Shown here in pieces: positions 45,897-56,146 of a stretch of 64,000 bases of DNA (within the stretch, counting starts at the first letter, position 1; each line of letters opens with the position of its first letter). The stretch is taken from assembly GCA_030426395.1 (NCBI GenBank), contig JAUHYE010000001.1:1-64000 (forward strand). The letters are read 5' to 3'. The notes under the pieces are model-generated. The model had not been told where the DNA came from, ran no database searches, and saw nothing but the letters and a program-made list of their open reading frames with translations. The position numbers and the translations under genes are program-made. This DNA comes from Phycisphaerae bacterium (GTDB lineage Bacteria; Planctomycetota; Phycisphaerae; Phycisphaerales; UBA1924).

Positions 45897-47927
45897 ATGC
45901 CCGCGCGCACGGGCCACGTCGTCCTCTTCGGCAGCCGCCGCCCGCTCGACCAGTTTGCCGGCGTGCCGCAGATCCTGCGGGATCGCGGCGTCGAAGTTTT
46001 CTACGAGCGCCTGTGGGATCGCGAGATGCGCTTCGGGCACCACGCCAATCCCGAGGTGCTCCGCGGCGCCCGCGCCGTCGCCTTCGCCGATCTGAGCTAC
46101 AACTGCCACATCGCGCCGACCAGGCTCGCCCGCGCCATGAAGATCCCCACCGTGCTGCTGGTCGACGGCGTCGTCGAGCACGCCAACACCATGTGCAACC
46201 CGTGGATGGGCCTCGGCCACCTCCGAGCCATGCCCCAGGACACGCTGCTGGCGATGGGCCCGCTGGCGGGCCGGATCCTCTCGGGGATGGACAACCGCGT
46301 CGTGACAACGGGCCTGCCGCGCCTCGACGGCTTCGAGCAGCGCATCGCCGAGGCACGCACGCGCTTGGATGCAAACCAGTGGCTCGTCGTCGCCACCGCC
46401 AACACGCCGGCGATGGACGGCGAATCGCTCGGCAAGATCCGCTCGTGGCTGCAACGGCTGCACAAGGAGATCGAACGAAAGAAGCTGCCCACGCGCTGGC
46501 GCGTGCATCCCTCGATCGCCGAGCGGCTTGGCGTGTCGGTGGACGACGCCCCGCTCACCGAAACGCTCGCCGGCGCCATCGCGACCATCACCACGCCCAG
46601 CACGCTGGCCGTCGAGAGCATGCTCGCCCGGGTCCCCACCGCCATCGCCAACCCCGCCGGCAACCCGCTGTGGGTGCCCGCGGCGTGGGTGTGGCAGCGC
46701 GAGCGTCCCGATCGGCCGATCGCGGGCATGCCCATCGAGCACTTCACCGAGCCTCGCGCCCTGCTGGACGTGCTGCTCGGCGCGCCGGACCTTTCCGCCC
46801 AGTGCCAGATCCTCGACCAACTGCACACGCCGAACGCCGCCGAGAAGGTCGCGCGCGCCATCCTCGACGCCGAGTATCGAAACCACGGCCATACGGTCAA
46901 GACCATGGCCAGCGTCTGGCTGCGCGAAGAACCGTGCCACACGCTGTTCGTCGCGATGTGCGACCACGCGAACCAGCGACCGCCGATCGTGGACACCGCG
47001 CTCGACGCGATCCAAAACGACGAGGCCGCCCACCTGCTGTGCGTGGGCCTCTCGCCGCTGAACTTCCTCGACCAGCGCGTGCCCGCGCTCGGCCCGCCCC
47101 GCACGAGCGGCGTGGTGCTCGACCCCACCGCCCCCACGCACGAGCGCGCGCAGGCGGTGCTCGACGCCGCCCTCGCGCTCAACCCCAAACAGATCATCCT
47201 CGACGATGATCGCGCTTTGCCGCTCGCCGCGCGGCTCGTCGCCCGGGGGGTGCGGTGCGACGACGCCCGCTTGGCCACGCGCAACGACCACGTCGTCCGC
47301 ACGATCGAGCAGTGGCCCTGGGCCCCGCAATCGCCCGCCGACGAATCCGCCGCCGATTCGTGGTTCGAGCACGAGCTGCGTCAGGCCGGCTACCACACCA
47401 TCGCGTACGACGCACCCGCCACGGGCTGCGACGCCGTCCTCGTCCGCGCTGCTTCACCGCGACCGCATCCCTCGCTCGTCGAGCAGTGGCGCGCCCAAGG
47501 TTTGGGCGTCGCCGTCTCACCCAATATGTACGTCGAAACCGGCGTCTATGCGGCAGAGCACACCATCGACCGGCTCATTACACAGGATTGCGCACGCATT
47601 GCCGTTGCACACAGTCCCGAGCGTTCGCCCGTGCTCGCGGCCCCCATCCGCCACGGCGCGCCCATCATCGGCTGGCTCGACGACATCGCCGCCGAACCCA
47701 CGACCCACATGGGCCTGCCCGCGCACGCGTTCGATGCCGGAGTCGAACGATTGCGCCCAGACGCGATCCTGGTGCTGCACGAGGAGGACCTGCCGCGCTG
47801 CCGCGCGACCGGCCTGCCCACCGAACTGGTTAACCTAGACGAAGCTCTGACGCACCAGCCCGATCATCGCCTCGGCGAACCGGTCCATCGCGAATCGCTC
47901 GCGCACCCGGGGGTCGATGGCGGCTGA
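45897..47927 (+). CDS. Glycan-related transferase-like protein (CDP-glycerol transferase/GT-B-like N-terminus)
   Basis: Large coherent ORF; ITTPSTLAVESMLARVPTAIANPAGNPLW; ends overlapping a convergent gene. Confidence 0.5.
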   Translation: MPARTGHVVLFGSRRPLDQFAGVPQILRDRGVEVFYERLWDREMRFGHHANPEVLRGARAVAFADLSYNCHIAPTRLARAMKIPTVLLVDGVVEHANTMCNPWMGLGHLRAMPQDTLLAMGPLAGRILSGMDNRVVTTGLPRLDGFEQRIAEARTRLDANQWLVVATANTPAMDGESLGKIRSWLQRLHKEIERKKLPTRWRVHPSIAERLGVSVDDAPLTETLAGAIATITTPSTLAVESMLARVPTAIANPAGNPLWVPAAWVWQRERPDRPIAGMPIEHFTEPRALLDVLLGAPDLSAQCQILDQLHTPNAAEKVARAILDAEYRNHGHTVKTMASVWLREEPCHTLFVAMCDHANQRPPIVDTALDAIQNDEAAHLLCVGLSPLNFLDQRVPALGPPRTSGVVLDPTAPTHERAQAVLDAALALNPKQIILDDDRALPLAARLVARGVRCDDARLATRNDHVVRTIEQWPWAPQSPADESAADSWFEHELRQAGYHTIAYDAPATGCDAVLVRAASPRPHPSLVEQWRAQGLGVAVSPNMYVETGVYAAEHTIDRLITQDCARIAVAHSPERSPVLAAPIRHGAPIIGWLDDIAAEPTTHMGLPAHAFDAGVERLRPDAILVLHEEDLPRCRATGLPTELVNLDEALTHQPDHRLGEPVHRESLAHPGVDGG

Positions 47928-49925
47928 CCACTCCGCGCGCCACGATATATCTTGAGCGTTGCGCACGACGCGTTCCAGCTCATCCTCGCTCGCGAAACCG
48001 ACCTCGCCCACGTCCACGAGCATGCGTCCGGGATCGTCCTCGGGCATCTTGGGCTTGCCCAGCGGACAATTCCTCAGCATCTCCAACTCGTGCACCGACG
48101 GCGACACCATGCCGTTCTCGCCCAGCGTCAGCCCGCACCGCGCCCACAACTCGGCCACGCGTTGCAGCCCCTCGTGCTTCTCGATCTGGTAGCTCGGCCG
48201 GCCGTCTTCGGTGCTGCCATCGGGCTCGACGCTTCCCACCATCGCGTTGAGCTGGAACCATCGCGGACGATCGATGTCCTCGAACGTCCGCCGCACGATC
48301 GGCAGCCCGCCGCTCATCGCCGCCTCGGCCACGCGCTGGTGCATCAGCCCGCGCACCGACGCGTGGATCGTCACGCCCGCGAGCTGGTACGCCGCGCGTA
48401 ATTCCTCGCCATGCCCGAGCTCGCCCTTCGCGAATGGCGCCAGCTCGGGGTGGTCCTCCCACCCGTTGCCGTACAGGTGCAGCCGCCAGCCGTTGCGTTC
48501 ACACACCTGGGCGGCCCATCGCGCCGCCTGCTGGCGAAAGTGCAGGTCGGCCAGCGGCATGGCGATCTCGTGCAGGAAGCCCTCGACCATCGCCGGCGAC
48601 GGTGCTCGCCCCGATGTCGTCCGTATCGCCTCCTCGCACCGGACCCGAAGCTCCCGCGCGATCCACCGGTGCTCGCGCTGGGCACGCTCGAGCCCCAGCG
48701 GCACCAGCCGCTCCAGTTCCTTGATCGCCCGCGCCGTCGTGGCTGAGCCCTCGACCTCCTCGATCTTCCGGCGCACGTACGCCTCGGGCGGCTCGCTGTG
48801 CCGCGTCATCATCGCCACGTCGCACCGCAGGTGCTCGAAGCCGTCACCCACCGGCCCGCGATGGAACTTGGCCGGCGAGACCGCGTTGGGCCACGCCAGC
48901 ATCCGCTGCTCGGGCACGCCGATGCGCGTGCGCAGCTCGGGGTACAGCATCCCCACTACGAAGTCGAGCGTGCCCGCGCGCGGCGGCTGCGCCCCGGAGA
49001 AATAGTGCGGCATCGCGTCCTGCGACCACGTCACCACCGGCACGTGCGGCGGCAGCACCGGGCCGATCTGGGGCCGGAAGTAGTTGATGAGCACCACGCC
49101 GTCGGGGTCGAATTCGCTGACCGCGCGCGTGTAGTGCAACTGCGTCTGCCGCGTGTGATCGTCGGGCTCGAGCAGCAGCCGGGCCTGGTGGCCGATCTCG
49201 CCCAGCGCGTGGGCCAGGTCTTCCGCCGCGTGCCGCATGTACGTCGAGAACCGCGTCGTGCTCACGAGAATCCTGAGCTTCTTCCCTTCGCGCCACCGCG
49301 CACGGACCGCCTCGCGCCGCTGGCGGCTGTTGGCAATCTCGCGCATCGCCATCGACCGCTCGCGCATCAGCGCCTGCTGCCGCGCGTGCGCCTCGCCCAG
49401 CACCTTCGCCACGCCAGCCGCCAGCTCGGCCGGCCCGCCGTTGGGCGCCACGTCCTTGGGAAGCGGGTCGTCGACGCGCTCGGCGAGCCACGCCTGCAAC
49501 CCCGGCATCGCCCGCGGCCCCACGAACCACTCGACGCCCGGTGCCTCGAGCAGTTCCCTCGCCGCGGCCTCGCCATCCGAGGCGGCGTACCGGGCCAAGG
49601 CAGCCATCGCCACCTCCGCGCGCGGCTCGACGACCATGATGCGCGGCCGGAACTGCAGCGCCCCCGACCGATCGGCCACCGCCCGCGCCAGCACATCGAC
49701 CGAGCCCACACCCGCGATCGCCACCGGCGGCGCAAACCGCTCGCCCTCGGGCCAGACCACCCGGCCCGTGCCTCCGGCCGGTGCCTGACCAAGCGCTGGG
49801 CCAACGCCCTCGAGCACGCCGCCGCTCAGCCCCCATCGCTCGCCCGCCAATGGCCACAGCGACGACGCCAACTCGAGCAACGGAGCAGAACCTGCGGGCG
49901 CACGGACAGCGGGGATCGCGGACAT
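47835..49925 (-). CDS. Glycosyltransferase (CgeB/DUF3880-like)
   Basis: LRILVSTTRFSTYMRHAAEDLAHALGEIGHQARLLLEPDDHTRQ ... YGNGWEDHPELAPFAKGELGHGEELRAAYQLAGVTIHASVRGLMHQRVAEAAMSGGLPIVR. Confidence 0.75.
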   Translation of the reverse strand: MSAIPAVRAPAGSAPLLELASSLWPLAGERWGLSGGVLEGVGPALGQAPAGGTGRVVWPEGERFAPPVAIAGVGSVDVLARAVADRSGALQFRPRIMVVEPRAEVAMAALARYAASDGEAAARELLEAPGVEWFVGPRAMPGLQAWLAERVDDPLPKDVAPNGGPAELAAGVAKVLGEAHARQQALMRERSMAMREIANSRQRREAVRARWREGKKLRILVSTTRFSTYMRHAAEDLAHALGEIGHQARLLLEPDDHTRQTQLHYTRAVSEFDPDGVVLINYFRPQIGPVLPPHVPVVTWSQDAMPHYFSGAQPPRAGTLDFVVGMLYPELRTRIGVPEQRMLAWPNAVSPAKFHRGPVGDGFEHLRCDVAMMTRHSEPPEAYVRRKIEEVEGSATTARAIKELERLVPLGLERAQREHRWIARELRVRCEEAIRTTSGRAPSPAMVEGFLHEIAMPLADLHFRQQAARWAAQVCERNGWRLHLYGNGWEDHPELAPFAKGELGHGEELRAAYQLAGVTIHASVRGLMHQRVAEAAMSGGLPIVRRTFEDIDRPRWFQLNAMVGSVEPDGSTEDGRPSYQIEKHEGLQRVAELWARCGLTLGENGMVSPSVHELEMLRNCPLGKPKMPEDDPGRMLVDVGEVGFASEDELERVVRNAQDISWRAEWSAAIDPRVRERFAMDRFAEAMIGLVRQSFV

Positions 49926-49965
49926 CCCCCGTCCATCGGCCTCGCGTTCGTGCCCGCACCAGAAG

Positions 49966-51198
49966 ATGGCCGATGACCACGCGGTGAGCGCCGTCCAGAC
50001 CGATACGAAGCCCCAGACCTGGCACCCCAAGGCCCCGCGCCTGCCGCTGGTGCCCCAGCTCCGCGAGCGGCTGCTCGACCGTACCGCTGCGTGGTTGGCC
50101 GCCCATGGCGTCAAGCGCATCGCCCTCTACCCCGGCGGCCGCCACACCAGCGCGATCATCCGCCAGCCCTGGCTCTTCCACGGCATCGAGGTCGCCGCCG
50201 TCCTCGACGACCAGCCCCAGCGCGACCACCTCACCGGTGTGCCGGTCCTGACACCAGCGCAGGCCGCCAGCGATCCCAGCTTCCAGGCCGTCGTCCTGAG
50301 CACCACCGAGCACGAAGAGCAACTGGCCCAGCGGGCCCAGGCCGCGTTCGCGGGCACCGCGGTCCAGGTCATCTGCCTCTACCTGCCCGACGACACCCTC
50401 TGGGAGGCCAACGCCACCATCGAACGCCTCGTCGCCCGCGGCATCCCCCTCGACGACGCCCGCTGGCTGGTCGACAACCGCGGGGAACGCCACGACGCCC
50501 TGCTGCCGATCATCCCGCCCGCGCGTACCGAACTGCACGCCCGCCGCTACGAGCTCGCCGCCGACGTTGCACTGCAAACCAACGCCACACGCATCGCGGA
50601 CGCCGCGAGTGGCACGGGCTACGGCTCCCGCCTGCTGGCCACCATCGCCGGCGCGCGCACCGATGGCGTCGATCTCGACCCCGACGCTGTCGGCTATGCC
50701 CAACGCCACCACGCCTGCGAGGGGCGCTGCGCCTTCCACCACGCCGACGCCTGCGATACGGGCCTCGCGTCCAACGCCTACGACCTGGCCGCCAGCTTCG
50801 AGACCATCGAGCACGTCGAGAATGCCACCGGCCTGATCGCCGAGTTGCATCGCATCCTCAAACCCGGCGGCACCCTGGTCATCAGCACGCCCAACCGCAT
50901 CGGGCCCACGCCCTACCACGTGCACGACTTCGGCTTCCCCGAGTTCGCCGCGATGATCGAGAGCGCGTTCACCATCGAACGCTGGATCGGCCAGAGCGCC
51001 ACCGACGAGGTGCACAGCCCAGACCTGCCACCGGGCATGTGGCCCATCGATCCCGCCGCCGCGAGAGATGAGCGTTGGACGTCCGGCGGCGGCAAGCCCC
51101 AGTTCCTCATCGCGATTGCGCGAAAGAGCGACGATGGCAAGGCCATGAGCCACCTCGACGCCATCGTCTCGTGGATGCGCCAAACCCCCGGCGCATAA
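49966..51198 (+). CDS. Class I SAM-dependent methyltransferase with N-terminal nucleotide-sugar/PglD-like region
   Basis: ADAASGTGYGSRLLATIAGARTDGVDLDPDAVGYAQ ... ETIEHVENATGLIAELHRILKPGGTLVISTPN. Confidence 0.85.
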   Translation: MADDHAVSAVQTDTKPQTWHPKAPRLPLVPQLRERLLDRTAAWLAAHGVKRIALYPGGRHTSAIIRQPWLFHGIEVAAVLDDQPQRDHLTGVPVLTPAQAASDPSFQAVVLSTTEHEEQLAQRAQAAFAGTAVQVICLYLPDDTLWEANATIERLVARGIPLDDARWLVDNRGERHDALLPIIPPARTELHARRYELAADVALQTNATRIADAASGTGYGSRLLATIAGARTDGVDLDPDAVGYAQRHHACEGRCAFHHADACDTGLASNAYDLAASFETIEHVENATGLIAELHRILKPGGTLVISTPNRIGPTPYHVHDFGFPEFAAMIESAFTIERWIGQSATDEVHSPDLPPGMWPIDPAAARDERWTSGGGKPQFLIAIARKSDDGKAMSHLDAIVSWMRQTPGA

Positions 51199-51386
51199 CC
51201 GAACACTTCATCTCCATTTCATGCCGTGCGTGCTCGCGCCGTCCCGATCTCCCCGCGCTCGGCGCGGATCCTCCCCGGTTTTCCCGAGGTTTTGCGAATG
51301 TTTTACCGTTTCGCCGGTATGGTCCTCGTACCGAATCGATCGGGGGGAAGTTCAATACCCGGAACCCGGGAGAGAGGACAGTATAT

Positions 51387-52424
51387 ATGTTTACGAGTTT
51401 CAAGACCGCCGCCATCGCGTCCGCCGCCGGCCTTGCCATGTGCGCGAGCGCCGCCCACGCCCAGTTCATCACCGGCATCACCAAGCCCGTCTTCGGCGAG
51501 AACCAGCCCGAGGCCTACTTCAACCTGGGCGACAGCAACACCTTCCTGTTCGACATCGAGACCGACCTTGGCATCCCCGCCACCGCGCCGGGCTTCACGG
51601 GCCTGGCGGGCGACGACCGCAACCGCCGCTTCTTCGCCACCGTGCGCAACGGCCCCAACGACGATGTCTACGTCTTCAGCTACGACGACCTCTTCAACCC
51701 CACCAAGCTCGTCGAGACCCAGGACGACGCCGGCAACGATATCTCCATCGATGGGCTCGCTTACGACGCCGACGCCGAGATCCTCTACGGCACGCGCACG
51801 CTGGGCAGCGGCGGGTTGCCCGAGGGCCTCTACGCCATCGACCTGGATACCGGCGTGCTCACCCTTGCCCTCGACTATGCCGACCCGAGCAGCACCTACA
51901 CCATCGGCGCCATCGACTACAACGAGGACGACGGCCTGATCTACCTGGCCGACGACGACGACACCGGCGGCCGCTGGATCTACAGCGTCGACCCGCTCGA
52001 CCCGACGAGCGGCCTCACCGAGATCGTGCAGTTCCCAGACAACGTCACCGACGTGGACGGCCTGGCCGCCGGCGGGGGCGAGATCTTCCTGCTCACCGAC
52101 AACGCCAACGCCAACGACGGCGTGCACCACATCTACAACCTGGCCGACGGCACCTTCGGCACCGCCCCCTCGCCCTACCCCGCGCCCGCGGGCAGCCCCA
52201 TCGCCCCCAACCCCAGCGGCGGGGCGGGCTACACGCCCAACCTGCTGGATGTCGGCGGCTGCCGGGCCGACATCGACGGCGACGGCGAGCTGACCCTCTT
52301 CGACTTCCTCGAGTTCCAGAACCTCTTCGACGCGGGCGACCTGCAAGCCGACTTCGACGAGGATGGCGAGCTGACCCTGTTCGACTTCCTCGAGTTCCAG
52401 AACCAGTTCGACGCCGGCTGCTGA
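51387..52424 (+). CDS. Secreted protein with dockerin-like C-terminus
   Basis: Signal peptide; CRADIDGDGELTLFDFLEFQNLFDAGDLQADFDEDGELTLFDFLEFQNQFDAGC. Confidence 0.8.
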   Translation: MFTSFKTAAIASAAGLAMCASAAHAQFITGITKPVFGENQPEAYFNLGDSNTFLFDIETDLGIPATAPGFTGLAGDDRNRRFFATVRNGPNDDVYVFSYDDLFNPTKLVETQDDAGNDISIDGLAYDADAEILYGTRTLGSGGLPEGLYAIDLDTGVLTLALDYADPSSTYTIGAIDYNEDDGLIYLADDDDTGGRWIYSVDPLDPTSGLTEIVQFPDNVTDVDGLAAGGGEIFLLTDNANANDGVHHIYNLADGTFGTAPSPYPAPAGSPIAPNPSGGAGYTPNLLDVGGCRADIDGDGELTLFDFLEFQNLFDAGDLQADFDEDGELTLFDFLEFQNQFDAGC

Positions 52425-52450
52425 TCGCCGCCTCGACATGGATACTCCCA

Positions 52451-52473
52451 GGCCGCCTCCGGGCGGCTTTTTT
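52451..52473 (+). terminator. Rho-independent terminator
   Basis: gccgcc-tccg-ggcggc followed by tttttt. Confidence 0.75.
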
Positions 52474-52516
52474 CGTGCAACGCCGCCGCCGCTGGCAAAC
52501 CTGACCGCCCGGGGAC

Positions 52517-53113
52517 ATGATCCAGAGCGCTCTCCACCCCAACGACCCCCACCCCACGGGAGGACAGGCCGCCATCCACACCGGCCAGGCCCAAGCCGAA
52601 TCCAGCCCGCGGCCGACGCTGGCCCGCGCCGAGTTCGCGCGCCTGTTCGACGCCGCCACGCCCACGCTGCGGCTGGTCGCCGCCGCCGAGGTCGGGCGCT
52701 CCCACGCCGACGACGTGGTGCAGCAGGCCGCCATCATCGCGATGGAGCGCCTCGACCGCTTCGAGGCCGGCACCGACTTTCGCGCCTGGATGGCGGCAAT
52801 CACCCGCGGCGCCGCGCGCAACCACCGCCGCGGCGAACAGGCCCGCCACCGCCGCGAGCGCACGCCCCGCCTGCTCCCGCGCCGCCAGCCCAGGCCGGCC
52901 GAGCACCCGTCGCCCGAAGCGCACACGCCGCTCTTCGACGCGCTCACGCGGCTCACGCCCGCCCAACGCGAGTGCCTGCTGCTGCGCGTCGTGGGCGAGC
53001 ACACCTACGAGGAGATCGCCACGATCCTGGGCATCCCCGCCGCCACCGCACGCAGCCACACCTACCGGGCCCGGGCCCACCTGCTCGAACGCATGGAAGG
53101 GGGCGACTCGTGA
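52517..53113 (+). CDS. RNA polymerase sigma-70 family (ECF) sigma factor
   Basis: DDVVQQAAIIAMERLDRFEAGTDFRAWMAAITRGAARNHRR ... LTPAQRECLLLRVVGEHTYEEIATILGIPAATARSHTYRARAHL. Confidence 0.9.
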   Translation: MIQSALHPNDPHPTGGQAAIHTGQAQAESSPRPTLARAEFARLFDAATPTLRLVAAAEVGRSHADDVVQQAAIIAMERLDRFEAGTDFRAWMAAITRGAARNHRRGEQARHRRERTPRLLPRRQPRPAEHPSPEAHTPLFDALTRLTPAQRECLLLRVVGEHTYEEIATILGIPAATARSHTYRARAHLLERMEGGDS

Positions 53114-53805
53114 TCGAACGCAACGACATCGAGCGCCTCATCGCCTACGCCGAGGGCGACTTGTCCCAGGACGAGCGCGCCGCGCTCGAGGCCGAGCTGC
53201 GCGAGCGCCCCGACCTGGCCCGCACCCTCGACCAGCTCAACGCCGACGCCGACGCGCTGCGCCGGCACTTCACGTTCCAGTCCGCCGCGCCCGAGCGCTC
53301 GCCCCGCGTGAGGCTCGCCGCCATCGCCGCCGTGCTGGCCATCACCGCCATCATCGCCTTCTTCGCGATGCCCGCGCCCGTGCGCACCGTCCAGCTCGGC
53401 CACGCCCGCGGGGTGCTCGAAGGCCCCTTCGAGCCCGCCGTCGTCTGCGACACCAGAGAGAAGTTCCGCCAGTACGGCATCGACACCTTCGGTGTGCCCC
53501 TGACCGCCGACTTCCAGCAGGCCGCCGCCGGCAACGTCACGCTGATCGGCTGGGCCGCCTACGAGGGTCGCTACGGCCGCGACGTCGAGTCGGGCGAGAA
53601 TCCCCTGCGTGTCCTGCTCGCCCGCGCCCCCGACGGCAGCCGCATCGCCGTCGTCTTCCGCCCGCCGGGCACGCTGCGCTTCGACGACGGCTACACCCAC
53701 GGCTTCACCCGCCACAGCACGACGATCGGCGGCCTGGAGGTCGACGAGATCGGTACCAACAGCCAGGCCGTCGTCCTGCCGCTGCTGGGCGTCGAGGGCG
53801 AGTGA
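53110..53805 (+). CDS. Anti-sigma factor-like membrane protein
   Basis: GTG overlapping sigma stop; IERLIAYAEGDLSQDERAALEAELRERPDLARTL; one TM LAAIAAVLAITAIIAFFAM. Confidence 0.7.
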   Translation: MIERNDIERLIAYAEGDLSQDERAALEAELRERPDLARTLDQLNADADALRRHFTFQSAAPERSPRVRLAAIAAVLAITAIIAFFAMPAPVRTVQLGHARGVLEGPFEPAVVCDTREKFRQYGIDTFGVPLTADFQQAAAGNVTLIGWAAYEGRYGRDVESGENPLRVLLARAPDGSRIAVVFRPPGTLRFDDGYTHGFTRHSTTIGGLEVDEIGTNSQAVVLPLLGVEGE

Positions 53806-53808
53806 GGC

Positions 53809-54804
53809 CTACGGGCAGCCAAGGTCGAACGCGTTCTGGAACGCCAGGAAGTCGAAGATCGTCAGCGAGCCGTCGCCGTCGAAGTCGGCCTCGCACGGCT
53901 CGGGCGGCATGACGGCCACACCCATCGGATACAGCACGCCGCCGACACCATTGATCACACGAACACCCTCGAAAGATCCCGTCAGTCGGTCGTACTCGCC
54001 GACGGCGGTGATCGGGCTGCGCGACGTCACCAGCAGCCCGTTCGTGTTCGGGTCGATTGTCATCTGGCCAAGCGGAGCGCCGCCGTGTGCGACCACAAGG
54101 ACCTCCGGCACGCCGCCGACCGGCACCACAACGGCCGTACCCGATACCGCCCCGGCAACATACACACGGCCGGGCTCGTCGATGACGACACTGACGGGTC
54201 CATCCAGTCCCGCCGCGCCAGCCGGCACTATGTCGTCAAGATAGTCGCCGGTGTTTCCGTCGAAGCGCAACACACGGTCGTCGTCATAGCTGGCGACGCA
54301 GAGATTTCCGTCGGCATCGAAGGCCATGCCCCGCGGGCCGGCCAGCCCCCCCACGCCAGCCTCAACGAACACATCCATGAAGCTCCCCGCCGTGCCAAAC
54401 CGCAGCACGCGGTTCGAGTCGTCGCTCACGTACATCAGGCCATCGTCATCAAAGGCGATTCCCCGCGGCCCGTCGAGGTCCCCATCCCTCGTCCAGGTCC
54501 TCACCCCCTGCCCCGTCTGGCCTTCGTAGCGCAGCACGACGTTGTTCTTCGTGCTGACCGCGTACAGCCCGCCGTCGGGGCCGAACAGGATCTCGCCCAC
54601 CCCATCGATGTGCGAGAACGCCGGACTCGTGAAGAGGTCGAGAGCCTCGGCACCGCCCAGCTGGTAGCGGATGATCTCGTCATCGTCGGCATCGGCCACC
54701 AGCAGGCGCGAGTCGTCCTGGGCGTGGGCATCCGCCGCCGCTACGGCGATCGCCGCCAGCCCCATCACGCCCCAGACCTTCCCGCTCCGCGTCGTTGCCG
54801 CCAT
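53809..54804 (-). CDS. NHL-repeat-like secreted protein with single dockerin motif
   Basis: LDGPRGIAFDDDGLMYVSDDSNRVLRF, LAGPRGMAFDADGNLCVASYDDDRVLRF; CEADFDGDGSLTIFDFLAFQNAFDLGCP. Confidence 0.8.
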   Translation of the reverse strand: MAATTRSGKVWGVMGLAAIAVAAADAHAQDDSRLLVADADDDEIIRYQLGGAEALDLFTSPAFSHIDGVGEILFGPDGGLYAVSTKNNVVLRYEGQTGQGVRTWTRDGDLDGPRGIAFDDDGLMYVSDDSNRVLRFGTAGSFMDVFVEAGVGGLAGPRGMAFDADGNLCVASYDDDRVLRFDGNTGDYLDDIVPAGAAGLDGPVSVVIDEPGRVYVAGAVSGTAVVVPVGGVPEVLVVAHGGAPLGQMTIDPNTNGLLVTSRSPITAVGEYDRLTGSFEGVRVINGVGGVLYPMGVAVMPPEPCEADFDGDGSLTIFDFLAFQNAFDLGCP

Positions 54805-54873
54805 GTGCCGCCTCCTTGCTGCTCGTGTGTCCACGGTCATCATCGGGTGACCCGCTTCCTACCCTCCACGCCT

Positions 54874-55959
54874 ATGACCACCCATACCCCCCCTGGAAGG
54901 GCCCGCATCCTCACCGGCGACACCCCCACCGGCCAGCTCCACCTGGGCCACCTCGTGGGCAGCCTCGAGAGCCGCGTCGCGTCGCAGGACGAGTTCGACT
55001 GCTACTTCCTCATCGCCAACATGCACGCGTACACAACCAGGGCCGACAAGCCGCAGGGCATCCGCGAGAGCACGCTGGAGATCGTCAAGGACTGGCTGGC
55101 GGTGGGCATCGATCCGCAGCGCTCGACGTTCGTCTTGCAAACGGAAGTCCCCGCCATCGCCGAGCTGACGTGGTTCTTCGCGATGCTGCTGCCCTTCAAC
55201 CGGGTGATGCGCAATCCGACCCTGAAGACCGAGATCGACGACAAGGGGCTGGGCGACACGTACTCGTTTGGTTTTCCCATGTACGCCGTCGGCCAGTGCG
55301 CCGACATTCTTGCTTTCCGGCCGCAGCTCATCCCGGTCGGCGAGGACCAGGTCGCCCACATCGAGATGTGCCGCGAGGCGGCCCGCCGCTTCAACCAGGT
55401 CTACTGCGGCGTCGACCCGCACGCCGAGGATAGCGAGCACGAGGCCCTGGGCGGCGTCTTCCCGATCCCCGCCGCTAAGGTCGGCCGCATTGGGCGATTG
55501 GTCGGCACGGATGGCAAGCAGAAGATGTCCAAGAGCCTCAACAACGCCATCTTCCTCACCGACACCCTCAAGCAGATCAAGAAGAAGATGGGCCAGCTCT
55601 ACACCGGACGGCAGACGATGGACGAGCCGGGCGACATCGACAACGCCCTGTTCGAGTACGTCCGCGCCTTCATCCGCGACGAAACCAGGGTCAAGGAACT
55701 CGAACAGAAGTACGCCGCCGGCGACAACATCGGCGACGGCCACATCAAGGTCGAGGTCGCCCAGGCCATCGACGAGCTGATCGCTCCTATCAGGGAGAAA
55801 CGCGCCGAGCTCGCCGGCGAGGCCGGCGACAAGGTTGTGTTAGAAATCCTCCGCGAGCACGCGGCCAAGGCCAACGCGGTGGCGGAGGAGACGCTTGCAC
55901 GGGCGAAGGCGGCGATGAAGCTGGACTTCTTCGGGCGGGAGTTGCGGTTTCCGGGGTAA
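54874..55959 (+). CDS. trpS: Tryptophan--tRNA ligase
   Basis: GRARILTGDTPTGQLHLGHLVGSLE ... GTDGKQKMSKSLNNAIFL. Confidence 0.95.
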   Translation: MTTHTPPGRARILTGDTPTGQLHLGHLVGSLESRVASQDEFDCYFLIANMHAYTTRADKPQGIRESTLEIVKDWLAVGIDPQRSTFVLQTEVPAIAELTWFFAMLLPFNRVMRNPTLKTEIDDKGLGDTYSFGFPMYAVGQCADILAFRPQLIPVGEDQVAHIEMCREAARRFNQVYCGVDPHAEDSEHEALGGVFPIPAAKVGRIGRLVGTDGKQKMSKSLNNAIFLTDTLKQIKKKMGQLYTGRQTMDEPGDIDNALFEYVRAFIRDETRVKELEQKYAAGDNIGDGHIKVEVAQAIDELIAPIREKRAELAGEAGDKVVLEILREHAAKANAVAEETLARAKAAMKLDFFGRELRFPG

Positions 55960-55996
55960 GAAGGCAATGGGGATTGGGCATGAGGCGATAGGAAGA

Positions 55997-56110
55997 AGAT
56001 GAGGGGATAACCGCAGAGACACGGAGGCACAGAGAGAGGAAAGAGACGTGACGTTTCTTGTCCCCTCCCTCGCTCCCAGCGGGGGAGGTGCCGAGGTCTT
56101 CCGAGGCGGA
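55997..56110. repeat. Two interspersed-repeat-type segments in tandem
   Basis: gataaccgcagagacacggaggcacagagag followed by cccctccctcgctcccagcgggggaggtgccgaggtcttccgaggcggaggg. Confidence 0.6.
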
Positions 56111-56146
56111 GGGGGTCTTCGCTTCTTCTTGTGCTAACGTAACTGC

